A stretch of DNA of 64,000 nt from Amycolatopsis japonica (GTDB lineage Bacteria; Actinomycetota; Actinomycetes; Mycobacteriales; Pseudonocardiaceae): the NCBI RefSeq assembly GCF_000732925.1, contig NZ_CP008953.1, positions 3,782,001-3,846,000 on the forward strand. The letters run 5' to 3'. A model generated the notes under the pieces. That model was not told the origin of the DNA. It did not search any database and saw nothing but the letters and a program-made list of their open reading frames with translations. This document shows, in pieces, positions 9,220 through 17,326 of the stretch (positions are counted from its first letter, which is position 1; each line of letters begins with the position of its first letter). The translations under genes and the position numbers were made by a program.

Positions 9220-9618
9220 TCAGGCTCCGTACTCGGCGCGGCGGCGGAACATGGCGGCGAGCATCGCGGGCACCATCAGCACGTGCCCGGCCGTCATCAG
9301 GGTCGATCCCGAGATCAGGCCGGTCCAGAAGAACGGCAGGAACAGCAGATAGGGCACGTACATCGCGGCCGACATCTCCGCGATCGAAGCCCAGCCGTGG
9401 CGCCGGATCCGCATCCACAGCGCCATGCCGAGCGACATGTTCGTCGCCATCACCAGCGCGTTCGCGGTCACGTTCCCGGTGAGGCCCGGCCACAGGAACG
9501 ACCAGACCGGTTCGAGGACGATCATCCCGGCCACCATCGAGATCAGCATCTCCACGGCGTGGCGGGTGAAGTGCAGGACGGCCTGCTTGCGGGTCTTCTG
9601 TTCGGTCGTGTGGTTCAT
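9220..9618 (-). CDS. Small four-helix membrane protein of unknown function
   Basis: A 132-residue hydrophobic protein with about four membrane segments (EMLISMVAGMIVLEPVWSFL, ALVMATNMSLGMALWMRI, MYVPYLLFLPFFWTGL, MTAGHVLMVPAMLAAMF). No recognised catalytic motif. ATG 9618 follows GGGAG; the frame is open further upstream to 9672, but that part lacks a ribosome site. It is the first gene of a two-gene operon with the PfpI-like protein, which suggests a shared membrane function. Confidence 0.7.
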   Translation of the reverse strand: MNHTTEQKTRKQAVLHFTRHAVEMLISMVAGMIVLEPVWSFLWPGLTGNVTANALVMATNMSLGMALWMRIRRHGWASIAEMSAAMYVPYLLFLPFFWTGLISGSTLMTAGHVLMVPAMLAAMFRRRAEYGA

Positions 9619-9718
9619 TTCCGGCTCCCTCGGTCGTTGCGACGGGAGCAATGGTCGGCCGCGGCGGGGCACGAGGGCAGGTGCCGGAAGTCATGCGCGA
9701 GGTCATGTGACCGGTGTT

Positions 9719-9788
9719 CAGTCACGCGAGTCACGTCCCTGATCACGCGAGTCACGCCTTTACTCACGGACTTCCGACCGGAGTAGGT
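9719..9788. repeat. Family B intergenic palindromic repeat (copy 1)
   Basis: CACGCGAGTCACG and ATCACGCGAGTCACG direct units in tandem, followed by CACGGACTTCCGACCGG and a GTAGGTAC box. Bases 9719-9760 are identical to 38330-38371. The element lies upstream of the membrane-protein operon and downstream of the response-regulator gene. Confidence 0.75.
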
Positions 9789-9797
9789 ACGCAACGC

Positions 9798-10439
9798 TCA
9801 GAACAGGCCGAGTTCCTTCGCGCGCAGGGCTGCCTGGGTGCGATCCCGTACCTGGAGTTTGGACAGGACACTCGTCACGAGGTTCTTCACCGTGCCCTCG
9901 GCGAGGAACAGCGTCTTGGCGATCTCGCGGTTGCTCCGGCCGTCCGCGAGGAGCCGGACGACCTCCAGTTCCCGTTCCGAAAGCGGTGTCGCCGACGGCC
10001 GGGGTGTCTCGGCGGGGAGCCGGGCCACCCTCGCGACGAGTTTCGCCGCGACGGAAGGCTGCAGTACGGATTCGCCTCGTTCGGCCGCGACCAGCGCTTC
10101 GACGAGCCGCGTCGACGAGACGTCCTTGAGCAGATAGCCGACGGCGCCCGCGCGCAACGCGGCGAACACGTCTTCGTCGTCGTCGAACGTCGTCAGTGCC
10201 AGGACGCGCACGCCGGGCTGCTCGGCCCGAAGCCGCGCGGTGGCCGCGATTCCGTCCAGCACGGGCATCCGCAGATCCATCAACGCGACGTCGGGGCGGA
10301 GTTCGGCGCAGAGCCGCACGGCCTCCTCGCCGTTCGCCGCCTCGCCGACGACGTCGATCTCGGGCTGGACTTCCAGCAGGGTCGCCAAGGCCTCGCGGAA
10401 CAACGCCTGGTCGTCGACGATCAGCACGCGGACGGTCAT
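9798..10439 (-). CDS. NarL/LuxR-type response regulator
   Basis: A 213-residue two-component regulator. The receiver domain (residues 1-120) has the acidic pair VDD, the phospho-acceptor aspartate in LMDLRMPVLDG and the conserved lysine in GYLLKDV. A LuxR-type helix-turn-helix closes the protein (LSERELEVVRLLADGRSNREIAKTLF is spread over residues 150-175). The start overlaps the stop of the kinase gene by 4 bases (ATGA), showing translational coupling. Targets are not evident; the neighbouring membrane-protein operon is a candidate. Confidence 0.93.
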   Translation of the reverse strand: MTVRVLIVDDQALFREALATLLEVQPEIDVVGEAANGEEAVRLCAELRPDVALMDLRMPVLDGIAATARLRAEQPGVRVLALTTFDDDEDVFAALRAGAVGYLLKDVSSTRLVEALVAAERGESVLQPSVAAKLVARVARLPAETPRPSATPLSERELEVVRLLADGRSNREIAKTLFLAEGTVKNLVTSVLSKLQVRDRTQAALRAKELGLF

Positions 10440-11545
10440 CCCGGCACCTCCACGGTGAGCGTCAGGCCCTGGCCTTCGGTGGAGTCGACGGAGACCCGGC
10501 CGCCGAGGCCGGCGACCCGCTCGCGGAGCCCGACAAGACCGAAACCCTTGTCCGATGGGGAATCCGCGGCGATCCCGAGACCGTCGTCGCGGACTTCGAG
10601 GCGGACGAGATCGGCGAGCGCGTAGTCGAGCACCACGGTCGCGGCCTTGGCCCGCGCGTGCTTGCGCACGTTGGTCAGTCCCTCCTGCGCCGCCCGGAAC
10701 AGCGACTCCTCGACGTCGGGGCGGATGTCCCGTGCGGTGCCCTTGACCTCGAACCCGGTCGGCACACCCGCCGCGGAAGCCTCGTCCGTCAGCGTCCGCA
10801 ACGAGTCCATGAGCGGCTCGGAGCGCGGCTCCCGCAACGCCGACACCGAGCGCCGGACCTCCGCCAGCGCCTCACGCGACTGATCCTGTGCCTTGGCGAG
10901 CATCCCGTCGGCCCGCTCCGTGTCGCCGGTGCCGATCACCGCGCGGGCGGCCTGCAACATCATCTGGACGACCGTGAGGTGATGGCCGAGCCCGTCGTGG
11001 ATGTCGCGCGCGAGCCGGTTGCGCTCCTGGATCGTCGCGAGCTGTTCGGCCTGGGCGGCGTGGTCGCGAAGACGTTCGTGCGCCTCGGCCAGCTCCTCCC
11101 GTGCCCGCTTCTCGCGGACGACCAGTTCGGTCACCACGGCGGCGAAGACCATGACCGCCAGCGTCCCGAGCCCCTCGCGGAGGCCGTCCATCGGCGCCAT
11201 CGGCAGGTGGATGAGCGGGATCACGACCGCGACCCCGAACGCCACCGGCAAGGGCAGCAGCAACACGGTGTGGCAGACGAGGACCACGAGAAGCAGGACC
11301 GCCCCGACGGCGGCGCCCGACAGCGAGAACAAGGTGAAGCCGAGCGGTAACTGAACGCAGACGTACACGATCGCCCACGCGCGTCCGTGCTTCTGCACCC
11401 AGGGGAAGCCCACGATCGCGATCGCCGCGTAGACCAGTCCGGCGAGGAGCGTCGGCAGCACGAGCGTCTCGTACTTGGCCGAGCCGAGCGGCAACGTCAC
11501 GTACGCGACGAGGGTCAGCACCGCCAGGGCCCGGTTCACGGACAC
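10436..11545 (-). CDS. DesK-type sensor histidine kinase
   Basis: About 369 residues from GTG 11545. Five hydrophobic segments form an N-terminal membrane sensor (from ALAVLTLVAYVTLPLG to LGTLAVMVFAAVVTEL), followed by a coiled linker rich in Arg/Glu, the HisKA_3 dimerisation domain with the phospho-acceptor histidine in LARDIHDGLGHH, and an HATPase domain ending in GFGLVGLRERVAGLGG. GGGAGG lies 11 bases before the chosen GTG; the open frame reaches 11599, but that would start inside the palindrome at 11560-11627. The downstream response regulator is its obvious partner. The signal is unknown. Confidence 0.9.
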   Translation of the reverse strand: MSVNRALAVLTLVAYVTLPLGSAKYETLVLPTLLAGLVYAAIAIVGFPWVQKHGRAWAIVYVCVQLPLGFTLFSLSGAAVGAVLLLVVLVCHTVLLLPLPVAFGVAVVIPLIHLPMAPMDGLREGLGTLAVMVFAAVVTELVVREKRAREELAEAHERLRDHAAQAEQLATIQERNRLARDIHDGLGHHLTVVQMMLQAARAVIGTGDTERADGMLAKAQDQSREALAEVRRSVSALREPRSEPLMDSLRTLTDEASAAGVPTGFEVKGTARDIRPDVEESLFRAAQEGLTNVRKHARAKAATVVLDYALADLVRLEVRDDGLGIAADSPSDKGFGLVGLRERVAGLGGRVSVDSTEGQGLTLTVEVPG

Positions 11546-11559
11546 ACCATGCCACGCCT

Positions 11560-11627
11560 CCCGCTTTTCGTCCTCTGAATGCGGTCCTTGCGTGCGCAAC
11601 TACCGCATTCAGAGGACGAAATGCGGG
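11560..11627. repeat. Long inverted repeat between kinase and LacI genes
   Basis: Two 26-base arms (11560-11585 and 11602-11627) that pair with one mismatch around a 16-base loop. The core arm is CGTCCTCTGAATGCGGT. The right arm ends 2 bases from the stop of the LacI gene (11630) and the left arm lies just before the kinase start. Both genes are on the minus strand, so the hairpin could end LacI transcription before the kinase gene; no T-run follows. Confidence 0.8.
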
Positions 11628-11629
11628 GG

Positions 11630-12628
11630 TCAAGCGATGGTGCTGTTCCGGATTTCGAGCGAGAAGGGGGTTTGGACGTCTTCCGGTTCGAGGTCGCTCC
11701 CGCCCGCGATACGGCGGCGCAGCAGATCGACGGCGGCCCGAGCGATCGCCGCCTTGTCCGGCGCGATCGTCGTCAGGGACGGCAGGCTGTACGCGCTCTC
11801 CTCGTTGTTGTCGAAACCGACGATCGCCATGTCCGAAGGCACCTGGACGCCGCGTTCGGCCGCGGCGCGAAGGGCGCCGATGGCGAGGAGGTCGTTGAAG
11901 CAGAAGACAGCGTCGGGCGGCTCCGGCAGCGCGAGGAGATGCGCCATCGCTTCGGCGCCGTTGGCGCGGTGATACCGCAGCGCGGGCAGGACCAGTTCCG
12001 GGATGGGCGTGAGCCCCGCCTCGGCGAGCGCGGAGTGGTAGCCCTCAAGCCGCTGCGCGGCGGTATGGCGTTGCGGATGCGCCCCGATCGCGGCGATCCG
12101 GCGGCGGCCGAGCGAGATCAGATGCCGCACCGCGATCCGGGCGGCCTGGACGTTGTCGATACCGACGTGGTCTATCGGGACGTCGACGACGTGCTCGCCG
12201 AGCATCACCAGCGGGACCCCGGGTGCGAGATCCTCGAAGTCGTTGGTGTGCAACGCCTCCGGGCTGATGATCGCGCCGTCGATCAGATGCGGGCCCAGCG
12301 CGGACAGCGCGTTGCGCTCGCGTTCCCTGGTGCCGAGGGTCTGTTCGATGAGGACGTTCCACTCGTGCTCCTGCGCCGCCTGCAGCACCAGACCGGCCAG
12401 CTCGCCGAAGTACGGGATGCTCAGCTCGGGCAGCATCAGCCCGAGGAATCCGGTGCGCCCACGGCGGAGGTTGCGGGCACCGAGATTGGGCCGGTATCCG
12501 GTCGAGGCCAAGGCCTCCTCGACGCGTTTGCGGTTCTCCGGCTTGACGAAGTCGTAGCCGTTGACCACGTTCGACACGGTCTTGACCGAGACGCCCGCAA
12601 GCTTGGCGACGTCCTTGAGCGTGGCCAC
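11630..12628 (-). CDS. LacI-family transcriptional regulator of the sugar-uptake locus
   Basis: A 332-residue repressor starting at GTG 12628, which follows GGAGGGGAGCGAGG. The N-terminal helix-turn-helix is textbook (ATLKDVAKLAGVSVKTVSN), followed by the hinge NLGARNLRRGRTGFLGLM and a periplasmic-binding-protein-like effector domain ending in VPSDMAIVGFDNNEESAY. It is transcribed away from the ABC importer and faces it across a 161-base spacer that carries a palindromic site (12691-12719). Family knowledge makes it the sugar-responsive repressor of the importer and of the GH2 gene; the inducer would be the imported sugar. Confidence 0.92.
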   Translation of the reverse strand: MATLKDVAKLAGVSVKTVSNVVNGYDFVKPENRKRVEEALASTGYRPNLGARNLRRGRTGFLGLMLPELSIPYFGELAGLVLQAAQEHEWNVLIEQTLGTRERERNALSALGPHLIDGAIISPEALHTNDFEDLAPGVPLVMLGEHVVDVPIDHVGIDNVQAARIAVRHLISLGRRRIAAIGAHPQRHTAAQRLEGYHSALAEAGLTPIPELVLPALRYHRANGAEAMAHLLALPEPPDAVFCFNDLLAIGALRAAAERGVQVPSDMAIVGFDNNEESAYSLPSLTTIAPDKAAIARAAVDLLRRRIAGGSDLEPEDVQTPFSLEIRNSTIA

Positions 12629-12690
12629 CCTCGCTCCCCTCCGCAGTGCTCCGGTACAGATCCGGCACAGCCTAGCCGCGCGAACGGCGG

Positions 12691-12719
12691 ATTTACAACG
12701 TTGTACCAACGATGTAAAT
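12691..12719. promoter_or_regulatory. Tandem LacI-type operator
   Basis: TACAACGTTGTA (12694-12705) is a perfect 12-base palindrome with the central CG usual for LacI operators. A second degenerate half-copy (ACCAACGATGTA) follows at once, and the whole is framed by ATTTACA and TGTAAAT. It lies in the divergent spacer between the LacI gene and the sugar-binding-protein gene. Confidence 0.8.
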
Positions 12720-12789
12720 CTGGCATCGTCCCTACGAGTGACATGGGTCACCGCAGATCCGTGTACTCGACTTCCCCGAGGAGCGATCG

Positions 12790-13857
12790 ATGTCCCTGCC
12801 CATCCGCCGCACCCTGCTCCTGGTGACCGGCCTCGCGCTCGCGCTGACGGCCTGCACCAGCCGTGAGACCCAGCAATCCGCCCCGTCGGGGGCCGGTCCC
12901 GCCGCTTCGGCGGCGCCGAACCAGGCCGCGGGGCCGGGCTGCGCCCGCGAGAAGACCGGCTACCCGCAGGTGGACGTGAAGAACGCGGTCATCGGCTTCT
13001 CCCAGTCGGAGAAGGAGGCGAACCCGTTCCGGATCGCCGAAACACAGTCCATCAAGGACGAAGCGAAGAAACTCGGCGTCCCGGACGACAAACTCCTGGT
13101 CACCAACGCGCAGAGCGATCTCAACAAGCAGGTCAGCGACATCAAGTCGTTGCTGGACCGGGGTGCGCAGCTGCTCATCGTGGCTCCGCTGAACTCCGAC
13201 GGCCTCCAGCCCGCCCTCGACGCGGCGAAGGCCAAGAAGGTCCCGGTCATCACGATCGACCGCAAGGTGACGTCGCAGCCGTGCACCGATTACCTGACCT
13301 TCATCGGCTCGAACTTCGTCGAGCAGGGCAAGCGAGCGGCGCAGGAGATGGTGAAGGCCACCGGCGGCACCGGCAAGGTCGCGATCCTGCTCGGCGCGTC
13401 CGGCAACAACGTGACCACGGACCGCACCAAGGGTTTCAAGGACGAGATCGCCGCGACCACGGGCATCCAGGTCGTCGCCGAGCAGACCGGCGAGTTCGAC
13501 CGCTCCAAGGGGCAGGCGGTCATGGAGCAGCTCATCCAGAGCAACCCCGAGATCACCGCGGTCTACGCCGAGAACGACGAGATGGGCATCGGCGCGGTCA
13601 CCGCGCTCAAGGCCGCGGGCAAGACGCCGGGCAAGGACGTCAAGATCGTCTCGATCGACGGCACCCGCAACGCCGTCCAGCTCATCGCCGACGGCAGCTA
13701 CAACGCGGTGATCGAGTCCAACCCGCGTTTCGGTCCGCTCGCCTTCTCGACGTTGCAGGACTTCGCCGCCGGCAAGGAGATCCCGCCGACCGTCGTGATC
13801 TCCGACGACCAGTACGACTCGGCGAACGCCGCGCAGAAGCTCGGAAACGCGTACTGA
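12790..13857 (+). CDS. Sugar ABC transporter substrate-binding lipoprotein (YtfQ-like)
   Basis: A 355-residue lipoprotein with the signal TLLLVTGLALALTACTS and the lipid-anchored cysteine at about residue 22. The mature part is a ribose-type periplasmic-binding protein. Several segments match what I recall of E. coli YtfQ, the galactofuranose-binding protein: IGFSQSEKEANPF, the FDRSKGQAVMEQLIQ block and KIVSIDGTRNAVQ. The gene is first in a five-gene operon with the ATPase start 2 bases after its stop. It should deliver a furanose sugar to the permeases; the exact sugar must be tested. Confidence 0.9.
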   Translation: MSLPIRRTLLLVTGLALALTACTSRETQQSAPSGAGPAASAAPNQAAGPGCAREKTGYPQVDVKNAVIGFSQSEKEANPFRIAETQSIKDEAKKLGVPDDKLLVTNAQSDLNKQVSDIKSLLDRGAQLLIVAPLNSDGLQPALDAAKAKKVPVITIDRKVTSQPCTDYLTFIGSNFVEQGKRAAQEMVKATGGTGKVAILLGASGNNVTTDRTKGFKDEIAATTGIQVVAEQTGEFDRSKGQAVMEQLIQSNPEITAVYAENDEMGIGAVTALKAAGKTPGKDVKIVSIDGTRNAVQLIADGSYNAVIESNPRFGPLAFSTLQDFAAGKEIPPTVVISDDQYDSANAAQKLGNAY

Positions 13858-13859
13858 CG

Positions 13860-15332
13860 ATGGAACCGGTTCTCGAGGTCGAAGGCGTGACGAAGACGTT
13901 CGCCGGGGTGCGCGCGCTCGACGACGTGTCGTTCGCGCTGCGACCGGGCGAGGTGCACGCGCTGGTGGGCGAGAACGGCGCCGGCAAGTCGACGCTGATC
14001 AAGGTGCTCACCGGCGTGCACAAGCCGGATTCCGGCACGATCCACGCGCGGGGCGCGATCTCCACGATCTACCAGGAGGTCAACCTCATCCCGCTGATGA
14101 GCGTGGCCGGCAACGTGTACCTCGGCCGTGAGCCGAGGAAGCGGTTCGGGCTGGTCGACTGGGCGCGGATGAACTCCGACGCGGCGGCCCTGCTTGCGGA
14201 CTACGGCATCGACGCCGACGTCCGTCGTCCACTCGGGACACTCGGCGTCGGCGCGCAGCAGATGGTCGCGCTGGCCCGCGCGGTGTCGGTCGACGCCGAC
14301 GTCGTGATCATGGACGAGCCGACGTCTTCGCTGGAACCGCGCGAGGTCGAGACGCTGTTCGAGGTCATCGGCAGGCTGCACGAACGCGGGATCGCGATCG
14401 TGTACGTCAGCCACCGCATGGACGAGCTGTACCGGATCTGCGAACGCGTCACGGTGCTGCGGGACGGCAGGCGAGTCCACACCGGACCGCTCGCCGACCT
14501 GCCGCGGCTGGAACTGGTGTCGATGATGCTCGGCCGCAGCGTCGGCGACATCCGCTCGCACGGCGCGACGGCCTTCGAGGGTGACCATGAGGCGGGCCGG
14601 GAACCGGTGCTGCGCGCGGAGAACCTCACCAGCGGCAACCGGCTGGGCGGTGTCTCGGTGGAGATCAAACCAGGGGAGATCGTCGGTCTCGCGGGGCTGC
14701 TCGGCTCCGGCCGCACGGAGACCGCGCGGGCGATCGTCGGCGATCTGCCACTCTCGGGCGGCACGGTGCTCGTCGGCGGAAAGCAAGTGCAGCAAGGGAA
14801 TGTGGCGGCCGCGATGCGCGCGGGCGTCAGCATGCTCGCCGAGGACCGCAAGACCGAAGGCATCATCCCGCATCTGTCCGTGCGGGAGAACATCGTGCTC
14901 GCCGCGTTGCCGAAGCTGTCCCGTTTCGGTCTGGTCAGCCGGGCCCGGCAGGACAGGATCGTCGACACGTTCGTGAAACGCCTGCGGATCAAGGTGTCGA
15001 GCCCGGACCAGAAGGTCGCCGAGCTCTCCGGCGGCAACCAGCAGAAGGTACTGCTGGCCCGCTGGCTCTGCACCGAGCCGAAGGTGCTGCTGCTCGACGA
15101 GCCGACCCGGGGTATCGACGTCGGCGCGAAGGCCGAGGTGCAGGCGCTCATCGACGAACTCGCGAAAGAAGGGCTCGCCGTCCTGCTGATCTCGTCGGAG
15201 ATGGAAGAGCTCCTCGACGGAGCGGACCGGCTGGTCGTGCTCAAGGACGGTGCGGTGGTCGGGGAACTCGCGGGGGAGCAGCTGACGCAGGGCCACGTGC
15301 TGGCCGCGATCGCTTCAGGTGGCGCGGAATGA
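13860..15332 (+). CDS. Sugar ABC transporter ATP-binding protein (YtfR-like, two ATPase domains)
   Basis: A 490-residue double ATPase. The first half has GENGAGKST, a Q-loop in STIYQEVNLIPLMSV and Walker B VVIMDEPTSSLEP. The second has a degenerate Walker A (GLLGSGRTE), the signature LSGGNQQKVLLARWL and Walker B VLLLDEPTRGIDVG. This asymmetry is normal for carbohydrate-uptake (CUT2) ATPases. The start ATG 13860 follows the upstream stop with 2 bases between, and the end overlaps the next start (ATGA at 15329). It powers import by the two permeases downstream. Confidence 0.93.
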   Translation: MEPVLEVEGVTKTFAGVRALDDVSFALRPGEVHALVGENGAGKSTLIKVLTGVHKPDSGTIHARGAISTIYQEVNLIPLMSVAGNVYLGREPRKRFGLVDWARMNSDAAALLADYGIDADVRRPLGTLGVGAQQMVALARAVSVDADVVIMDEPTSSLEPREVETLFEVIGRLHERGIAIVYVSHRMDELYRICERVTVLRDGRRVHTGPLADLPRLELVSMMLGRSVGDIRSHGATAFEGDHEAGREPVLRAENLTSGNRLGGVSVEIKPGEIVGLAGLLGSGRTETARAIVGDLPLSGGTVLVGGKQVQQGNVAAAMRAGVSMLAEDRKTEGIIPHLSVRENIVLAALPKLSRFGLVSRARQDRIVDTFVKRLRIKVSSPDQKVAELSGGNQQKVLLARWLCTEPKVLLLDEPTRGIDVGAKAEVQALIDELAKEGLAVLLISSEMEELLDGADRLVVLKDGAVVGELAGEQLTQGHVLAAIASGGAE

Positions 15333-16327
15333 CCAGTACCCAGCGGAGAACGGAGGAACCGGGACCCACCATGACGGACACGGCGAAAACGGTGGACCGG
15401 ACCCGCGTGGCGCGGTGGCTGCAGGAGTACGGCGTGTACGTCGCCGTCGTCGCGCTCGTGCTGTTCAACATCGCGTTCACGGCGAACTTCCTGACCGTCG
15501 GCAACTTCCGCACCCAGCTCATCCAGGCCGCGCCGGTACTGGTGGTCGCGCTCGGGATGGCGCTGGTGATCGGCACCGAAGGCGTCGACCTGTCGGTGGG
15601 CGCGGTGATGGCGCTCTCGGCCGCGCTCGTCCCGCTGTACCTCGGCGCCGGGACCCTGCCGGCGGTGGCGGTCGCGCTCGCGGCGGGGCTGGCCGCGGGG
15701 ACGCTGAACGGGGTGCTCGTCGCCAAAGTCGGGATCCAGCCGATCGTGGCGACACTCGCCTTGCTCGTCGGCGGGCGCGGGCTCGCGCTCGTCCTCGCCG
15801 ACGGCCAGCTGATCCAGCTGCACGATCCGGATTTCCTCGCGCTCGGCAACGGCGAGGTGCTCGGGATCCCGGTGAGCGTGCTCATCGCGGCCGTACTGGC
15901 CGTGCTGGTGGCGGCGCTGGTCGGGAAGACGGCGTTCGGCAGGCGGCTCGTCGCCATCGGCGGCAACCGGCGGGCCAGCGTGCTCGCCGGGCTGCCGGTC
16001 AACCGGGTCCTCATCGGCGTCTACGCCATCTGCGGCTTGCTGGCGGCGTTGGCCGGGGTGCTCTCCACCGCCCGGCTCGGCGCCGGCGACCCCGCGGACG
16101 CCGGATTGCTGATGGAACTGTCCGCGATCACCGCGGTCGTGGTCGGCGGCACCCCGCTGACCGGCGGCCGTGTCCGCATCCTCGGCACGGTGATGGGTGT
16201 CCTGCTCATGCAGCTCGTCCGCGCCACGCTCATCAAGCACAACCTGCCGGATTCGACCGCGCAGATGATCCAGGCCGCGATCATCGTCGGCGCGGTGTAC
16301 GTCGCACGGGAACGGAGCAGCCGATGA
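15329..16327 (+). CDS. Sugar ABC transporter permease (YtfT-like)
   Basis: A 332-residue CUT2 permease with about nine membrane helices and the family hallmark ALGMALVIGTEGVDLSVGAV, plus VVGGTPLTGGRVRILGTVMG near the C-terminus. It starts with an ATGA overlap on the ATPase stop; an alternative ATG lies at 15371 but has a poorer spacing to GGAGG. Its stop overlaps the second permease start by 4 bases. Two different CUT2 permeases in a row after the ATPase is the arrangement of the ytfQRT-yjfF galactofuranose transporter. Confidence 0.92.
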   Translation: MTSTQRRTEEPGPTMTDTAKTVDRTRVARWLQEYGVYVAVVALVLFNIAFTANFLTVGNFRTQLIQAAPVLVVALGMALVIGTEGVDLSVGAVMALSAALVPLYLGAGTLPAVAVALAAGLAAGTLNGVLVAKVGIQPIVATLALLVGGRGLALVLADGQLIQLHDPDFLALGNGEVLGIPVSVLIAAVLAVLVAALVGKTAFGRRLVAIGGNRRASVLAGLPVNRVLIGVYAICGLLAALAGVLSTARLGAGDPADAGLLMELSAITAVVVGGTPLTGGRVRILGTVMGVLLMQLVRATLIKHNLPDSTAQMIQAAIIVGAVYVARERSSR

Positions 16328-17316
16328 CCGCGGCGCCCACGATGGCCGCCCAGGACTCCACCCGGCGCGAGCTCATGACCGGGGTCCTGCAGAAACAGGG
16401 CGCGGCGATCGCGCTGGTGCTCATGGTCGCCGTCGCGTGGCTGCTGTTCCCGCGTTTCGGCAGCCTGGACAACCTGCGCGACATCGCGTTGCAGAGCTCG
16501 TTCCTCGCGATCATCGCGCTCGGGATGACGTTCGTGATCATCACCGGCGGGATCGACCTCTCGGTGGGGTCGGTCTACGCGCTCGGCGGGGTCCTCGCGG
16601 CTTACGGGTCGCAATGGGGTTTCCTCGTCGCGTTGCTGCTGCCTCTGGCGGTGTGCGGGCTGATCGGCCTGATCAACGGGTTGCTCGTCGCGAAGACCGG
16701 GATGGCGCCGTTCATCGTCACGCTCGCATCGCTGCTGTTCGCCCGCGGGCTGCTGCTCGCGATCACCACCGAGGGCGCGACGACGTACAAGATCCCGGAG
16801 GGCGAGGCGTTCGTCGAACTCGGGCGCGGCACGCTGTTCGGGTTCGGCTATCCGGTGTTCATCGCGGCGGCGCTGTGCCTGATCGGCGGGCTCCTGCTGC
16901 GGCGGACCCGGTTCGGGCAAGCGGTGTTCGCGACCGGCGGCTCGGAGCAGTCCGCGAAGCTGATGGGGCTGCCGGTGGCGCGCACCAAGGTCACCGTCTA
17001 TGTGATGAGCGGGGTGCTTTCCGGGCTCGCGGGCGCGCTGACCGCGGCCTACCTGCAATCCGGTGTCACGGTGATCGGCGTCGGCCTCGAACTCGACGCC
17101 ATCTCCGTCGTCGTCATCGGCGGCACCCTGCTGACCGGCGGGATGGGCACGATTCTCGGAACGGTCATCGGCGTGGGCATCCGAACGGTCATCCAGAACG
17201 TCATCAACCAGATAGGAACTCTCGACAGCAACTACCAGTCGGTGGTCAGCGGTGCGTTCCTGCTGGTGGTCGTTGTTCTGCAGCGGTCACTGGCGCGCAC
17301 GACCGCCAGGAGATAG
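16324..17316 (+). CDS. yjfF: Sugar ABC transporter permease (YjfF-like)
   Basis: A 330-residue CUT2 permease with FVIITGGIDLSVGSVYALGG and the segment GVGLELDAISVVVIGGTLL, which closely matches my recollection of E. coli YjfF at the same place, including the later GTILGTVIGVGIRTVIQNVIN. It pairs with the upstream permease to form the transmembrane channel. It is translationally coupled to it by ATGA, and its stop lies 10 bases before the start of the secreted GH2 hydrolase. The operon order binding protein, ATPase, permease, permease supports a furanose-sugar importer. Confidence 0.9.
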   Translation: MTAAPTMAAQDSTRRELMTGVLQKQGAAIALVLMVAVAWLLFPRFGSLDNLRDIALQSSFLAIIALGMTFVIITGGIDLSVGSVYALGGVLAAYGSQWGFLVALLLPLAVCGLIGLINGLLVAKTGMAPFIVTLASLLFARGLLLAITTEGATTYKIPEGEAFVELGRGTLFGFGYPVFIAAALCLIGGLLLRRTRFGQAVFATGGSEQSAKLMGLPVARTKVTVYVMSGVLSGLAGALTAAYLQSGVTVIGVGLELDAISVVVIGGTLLTGGMGTILGTVIGVGIRTVIQNVINQIGTLDSNYQSVVSGAFLLVVVVLQRSLARTTARR

Positions 17317-17326
17317 GGGAGATCGC

